From: Kiritimatiellia bacterium
Lineage (GTDB): Bacteria > Verrucomicrobiota > Kiritimatiellia > RFP12 > DVOR01
DNA: 8,238 bases
Reading direction: 5' to 3'
Assembly (NCBI GenBank): GCA_900771325.1
Contig: CAAGNN010000174.1
Location: forward strand, 1 to 8,238
The translations under genes and the position numbers were made by a program. Below the pieces are notes generated by a model. The model made no database searches. It was not told where the DNA came from and saw only the letters and a program-made list of their open reading frames with translations. Positions 1 through 8,238 of this stretch are shown one piece after another. Numbering within the stretch: position 1 is the first letter of the stretch; every line of letters begins with the position of its first letter.

Positions 1-3611
<3,611 letters not shown>

Positions 3612-3618
3612 TGGATAA

Positions 3619-3624
3619 ACCTCC
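3619..3624 (-). promoter_or_regulatory. ribosome binding site of rpoC
   Basis: The minus strand reads GGAGGT, 7 nt before the rpoC ATG at 3611. It sits inside the 18-nt gap between the rpoB stop (TAA, 3630-3632) and the rpoC start, and it fixes the rpoC start codon. No promoter or terminator fits in this gap, which supports a single rpoBC transcript. Confidence 0.9.
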
Positions 3625-3629
3625 GAAGA

Positions 3630-7586
<3,957 letters not shown>

Positions 7587-7766
7587 GCCTGACACCTCTA
7601 TTAGGGGTTCTCGTCGTCCAAGCCCGCGCAACCTCGCGCAGGTCCAACGTCAGCAGGGTGCGATTCCAACGCCCTCCGCTCCGGCGAAAGCCGAGCCCGC
7701 GCGCGACAGTAGACCGCTGGATCGCCTGCGCAGACCGACACCATCAAGCCCAGAGACCCGATGGAT
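7587..7766 (-). promoter_or_regulatory. predicted structured 5' leader of the rpoBC transcript
   Basis: If transcription starts 6-7 nt after the -10 box (A at 7766 or 7767), the rpoB message has a leader of about 180 nt. Two hairpins can be read in it. The first (7741-7764) sits almost at the 5' end: an 8-bp stem with two G-U pairs, CCAUCGGG against CUUGAUGG, closing an 8-nt loop. The second (7678-7696) has a 7-bp stem with one bulge and a UUUC loop. Neither is followed by a run of U, so they do not look like terminators. The leader ends in the rpoB ribosome binding site. A regulatory role is inference; a terminal stem may simply protect the message, and autogenous control is known for RNA polymerase operons elsewhere. 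Confidence 0.45.
7593..7598 (-). promoter_or_regulatory. ribosome binding site of rpoB
   Basis: The minus strand reads GAGGTG, 6 nt before the ATG at 7586. It decides between the MAKDGDYVFGK start and the TTG start at 7631, which has no comparable site upstream. Confidence 0.85.
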
Positions 7767-7772
7767 TGGTGA

Positions 7773-7802
7773 ACCATATCACAAACCGCCCCCAAAAGTC
7801 AA
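7773..7802 (-). promoter_or_regulatory. sigma70-type promoter for rpoBC
   Basis: On the minus strand a -35 box TTGACT (7802-7797, five of six to consensus) is followed after 18 bp by TATGGT (7778-7773, four of six). TGA stands immediately before the -10 box (7781-7779), as in an extended -10 promoter. The boxes face rpoB and lie in a locally AT-richer stretch of a very GC-rich spacer. The spacer between the boxes is G-rich. The expected start is A at 7766 or 7767. This implies that rpoBC can be transcribed without reading through from genes further upstream. No experimental support is available from sequence alone. Confidence 0.65.
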
Positions 7803-7830
7803 CCCCTGAGGGCCGGCTTCGCAAGCCAGT

Positions 7831-7858
7831 TGTTAGCTGTTAGCTGCTAGCTGTTAGC
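7831..7858. repeat. heptamer short tandem repeat, four copies
   Basis: Four consecutive 7-bp units read tgttagc, tgttagc, tgctagc, tgttagc on the plus strand; the third differs at one base. The array ends 28 bp upstream of the -35 box of the predicted rpoBC promoter. Short heptamer arrays in intergenic DNA are known in several bacterial groups, notably cyanobacteria, usually without an assigned function. The 7-bp spacing does not match a helical turn, so a row of bound regulators on one DNA face is not suggested. Confidence 0.9.
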
Positions 7859-7910
7859 GCGCGTTCCGCGACGGAGGGGCTGGGGAAGGAATGGCGTGGA
7901 GTCCGGCCTC

Positions 7911-7928
7911 AGACGACCCGCCCCGGGT
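7911..7928. repeat. diverged single copy of the 22-bp repeat unit
   Basis: The stretch agacgacccgccccgggt matches the unit of the 8161-8238 array over its junction, agaccgacccgccccgggt, with one missing c (18 of 19 positions). It lies about 230 bp from the array. This suggests either that the sequence family is dispersed or that the array was once longer or seeded from here. GC-rich low complexity could produce part of the match by chance. Confidence 0.5.
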
Positions 7929-7948
7929 GGCCGGGTGGAGCAGGCCAC
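7927..7948. repeat. inverted repeat, 6-bp arms
   Basis: gtggcc (7927-7932) and ggccac (7943-7948) are perfect inverted arms around a 10-nt loop. It overlaps the end of the diverged 22-bp unit. No T-run follows on either strand, so it is not a typical terminator. Its significance is uncertain in such GC-rich DNA. Confidence 0.4.
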
Positions 7949-8076
7949 TACAAAACCCGAAAGGCCACACCCCCTGCCGCGCTCGCCCAGCGCCCCCGGC
8001 CGCTCCAATGGCCGCGCCCTGGCCTCCACCCCGCCTGGCTCGGGGCTTCCTTACCGAAAGGCCAGCTCTCCTCCTG

Positions 8077-8113
8077 CCGTTAACGGTTCTGTGGCGCGGC
8101 ATATTTGCCGCGC
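8077..8113. repeat. palindrome followed by a strong hairpin
   Basis: ccgttaacgg (8077-8086) is a perfect 10-bp palindrome. After 7 bp comes a perfect 8-bp inverted repeat, gcgcggca (8094-8101) and tgccgcgc (8106-8113), around a 4-nt tatt loop. The hairpin is stable in either strand but is not followed by a T-run, so an intrinsic terminator is not supported. The compact form resembles a REP-like or protein-binding palindromic element, but no family was recognised. Confidence 0.65.
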
Positions 8114-8131
8114 AGCGAGCGTCAGCGAGCG
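8113..8131. repeat. 9-bp direct repeat abutting the hairpin
   Basis: cagcgagcg occurs at 8113-8121 and again at 8123-8131, one base apart, starting on the last base of the hairpin arm. It may be part of the same element as the hairpin, or a small slippage duplication. Confidence 0.6.
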
Positions 8132-8143
8132 CCTGGCTCCAAG

Positions 8144-8166
8144 CCCCCAGCCCCACTCCCCGCCCC
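8144..8166 (-). other. predicted G-quadruplex motif
   Basis: Four C-runs on the plus strand (8144-8148, 8151-8154, 8158-8161, 8163-8166) give minus-strand G-runs of at least four, separated by loops of 2, 3 and 1 nt. This satisfies the usual strict pattern (four runs of three or more G, loops of 1-7) with room to spare. It lies on the rpoBC coding strand, upstream of the predicted promoter, and overlaps the first unit of the 22-bp array. Folding in the cell is inference. Confidence 0.7.
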
Positions 8167-8238
8167 GGGTTCGAGACCGACCCGCCCCGGGTTCGAGACC
8201 GACCCGCCCCGGGTTCGAGACCGACCCGCCCCGGGTTC
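8161..8238. repeat. 22-bp tandem repeat array, 3.5 copies, open at the window edge
   Basis: Three identical 22-bp units (8161-8182, 8183-8204, 8205-8226) and 12 bp of a fourth are seen; the array continues past the edge. Each unit begins cgccccgggttcg and ends agaccgacc. Each contains the palindrome cccggg and the string ggttcgagacc, which fits the tRNA T-arm/B-box consensus GGTTCGANNCC. The arms cgggt and acccg (the latter spanning the unit boundary) could form a 5-bp stem around 9 nt. No copy varies, which points to recent expansion or homogenisation. It is not a CRISPR: there are no spacers. Confidence 0.92.

Larger units (their letters stand above)
7803..8238. other. non-coding, GC-rich, repeat- and hairpin-rich spacer upstream of the rpoBC promoter
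   Basis: I see no convincing gene in these 436 bp on either strand. The short open frames give Arg/Ala/Gly/Pro-rich text without family resemblance or a ribosome binding site. The plus strand is markedly C-rich, so the minus strand (the coding strand for rpoBC) is G-rich. Besides the elements listed separately, it holds a 5-bp stem with a 3-nt loop at 7815-7827, an 11-bp direct repeat ccgaaaggcca at 7957-7967 and 8054-8064, and a tandem 8-mer ccgggtgg at 7923-7938. An rplL gene, commonly found just before rpoB, is not present in this interval. Confidence 0.7.

Noticed and set aside
3612..3629. Separate promoter for rpoC
   Set aside because: The gap is only 18 nt and is filled by the ribosome binding site; no promoter boxes were sought or needed given the clear co-directional arrangement.
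7587..7631. N-terminal extension of RpoB from a TTG at 7631
   Set aside because: The added 15 residues do not resemble RpoB and would run through the ribosome binding site that serves the ATG at 7586.
7601..7743. Possible leader peptide gene inside the rpoB 5' leader (ATG at 7743, stop at 7601)
   Set aside because: It has no ribosome binding site before its ATG and a composition typical of random GC-rich reading. The longer version starts upstream of the predicted transcription start.
8094..8113. Intrinsic terminator of an upstream gene
   Set aside because: The stem is strong, but no T-run follows it on either strand.
7854..8156. 100-codon minus-strand frame in the spacer, and an overlapping 60-codon frame at 7847-8029
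   Set aside because: Arg/Ala/Gly/Pro-rich text, no family signal and no ribosome binding site; the frame runs across hairpins and repeats.
8161..8238. tRNA gene or CRISPR array
   Set aside because: The units contain a T-arm-like string, but no acceptor, D or anticodon stems surround it. The repeats are directly adjacent with no spacers, so it is not a CRISPR.

Overview
The window is a high-GC bacterial chromosomal segment. It carries the two large RNA polymerase subunit genes on the minus strand, preceded by about 650 bp of non-coding sequence rich in repeats and hairpins. rpoB (beta, complete, 1318 residues) lies at 3630-7586. rpoC (beta', first 1203 residues) starts at 3611 and runs off the left edge with its frame still open. 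The two genes are 18 nt apart, each has a purine-rich ribosome binding site, and they almost certainly share one transcript.

Organism: both subunits are of the Gracilicutes (Gram-negative) type. Beta' carries a large insertion in the trigger loop (E. coli SI3 position), and beta carries an extended charged segment near the E. coli SI2 position. The N-terminal wording of beta resembles Verrucomicrobiota and other PVC-group bacteria from memory. That phylum-level guess is weak; no search was possible.

Layout, right to left as transcribed: (i) 8161-8238, a 22-bp tandem array that reaches the window edge in mid-unit; (ii) 8144-8166, four G-runs on the minus strand that fit a strict G-quadruplex pattern; (iii) 8077-8131, a palindrome, a strong hairpin and a short direct repeat; (iv) 7911-7928, a diverged lone copy of the 22-bp unit; (v) 7831-7858, four copies of a heptamer; (vi) 7773-7802, a good sigma70-type promoter facing rpoB; (vii) 7587-7766, a leader of about 180 nt with two predicted hairpins; (viii) rpoB, then rpoC. 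No rplL or other ribosomal gene appears in the 652 bp upstream of rpoB, so the usual close rplJL-rpoBC linkage is not visible here. The operon appears to have its own promoter.

The coding part is ordinary and well conserved, with all catalytic and zinc residues present. I found no clear undescribed system. The points worth a second look are the repeat-rich spacer, the private promoter and structured leader, and a few sequence oddities in RpoB.
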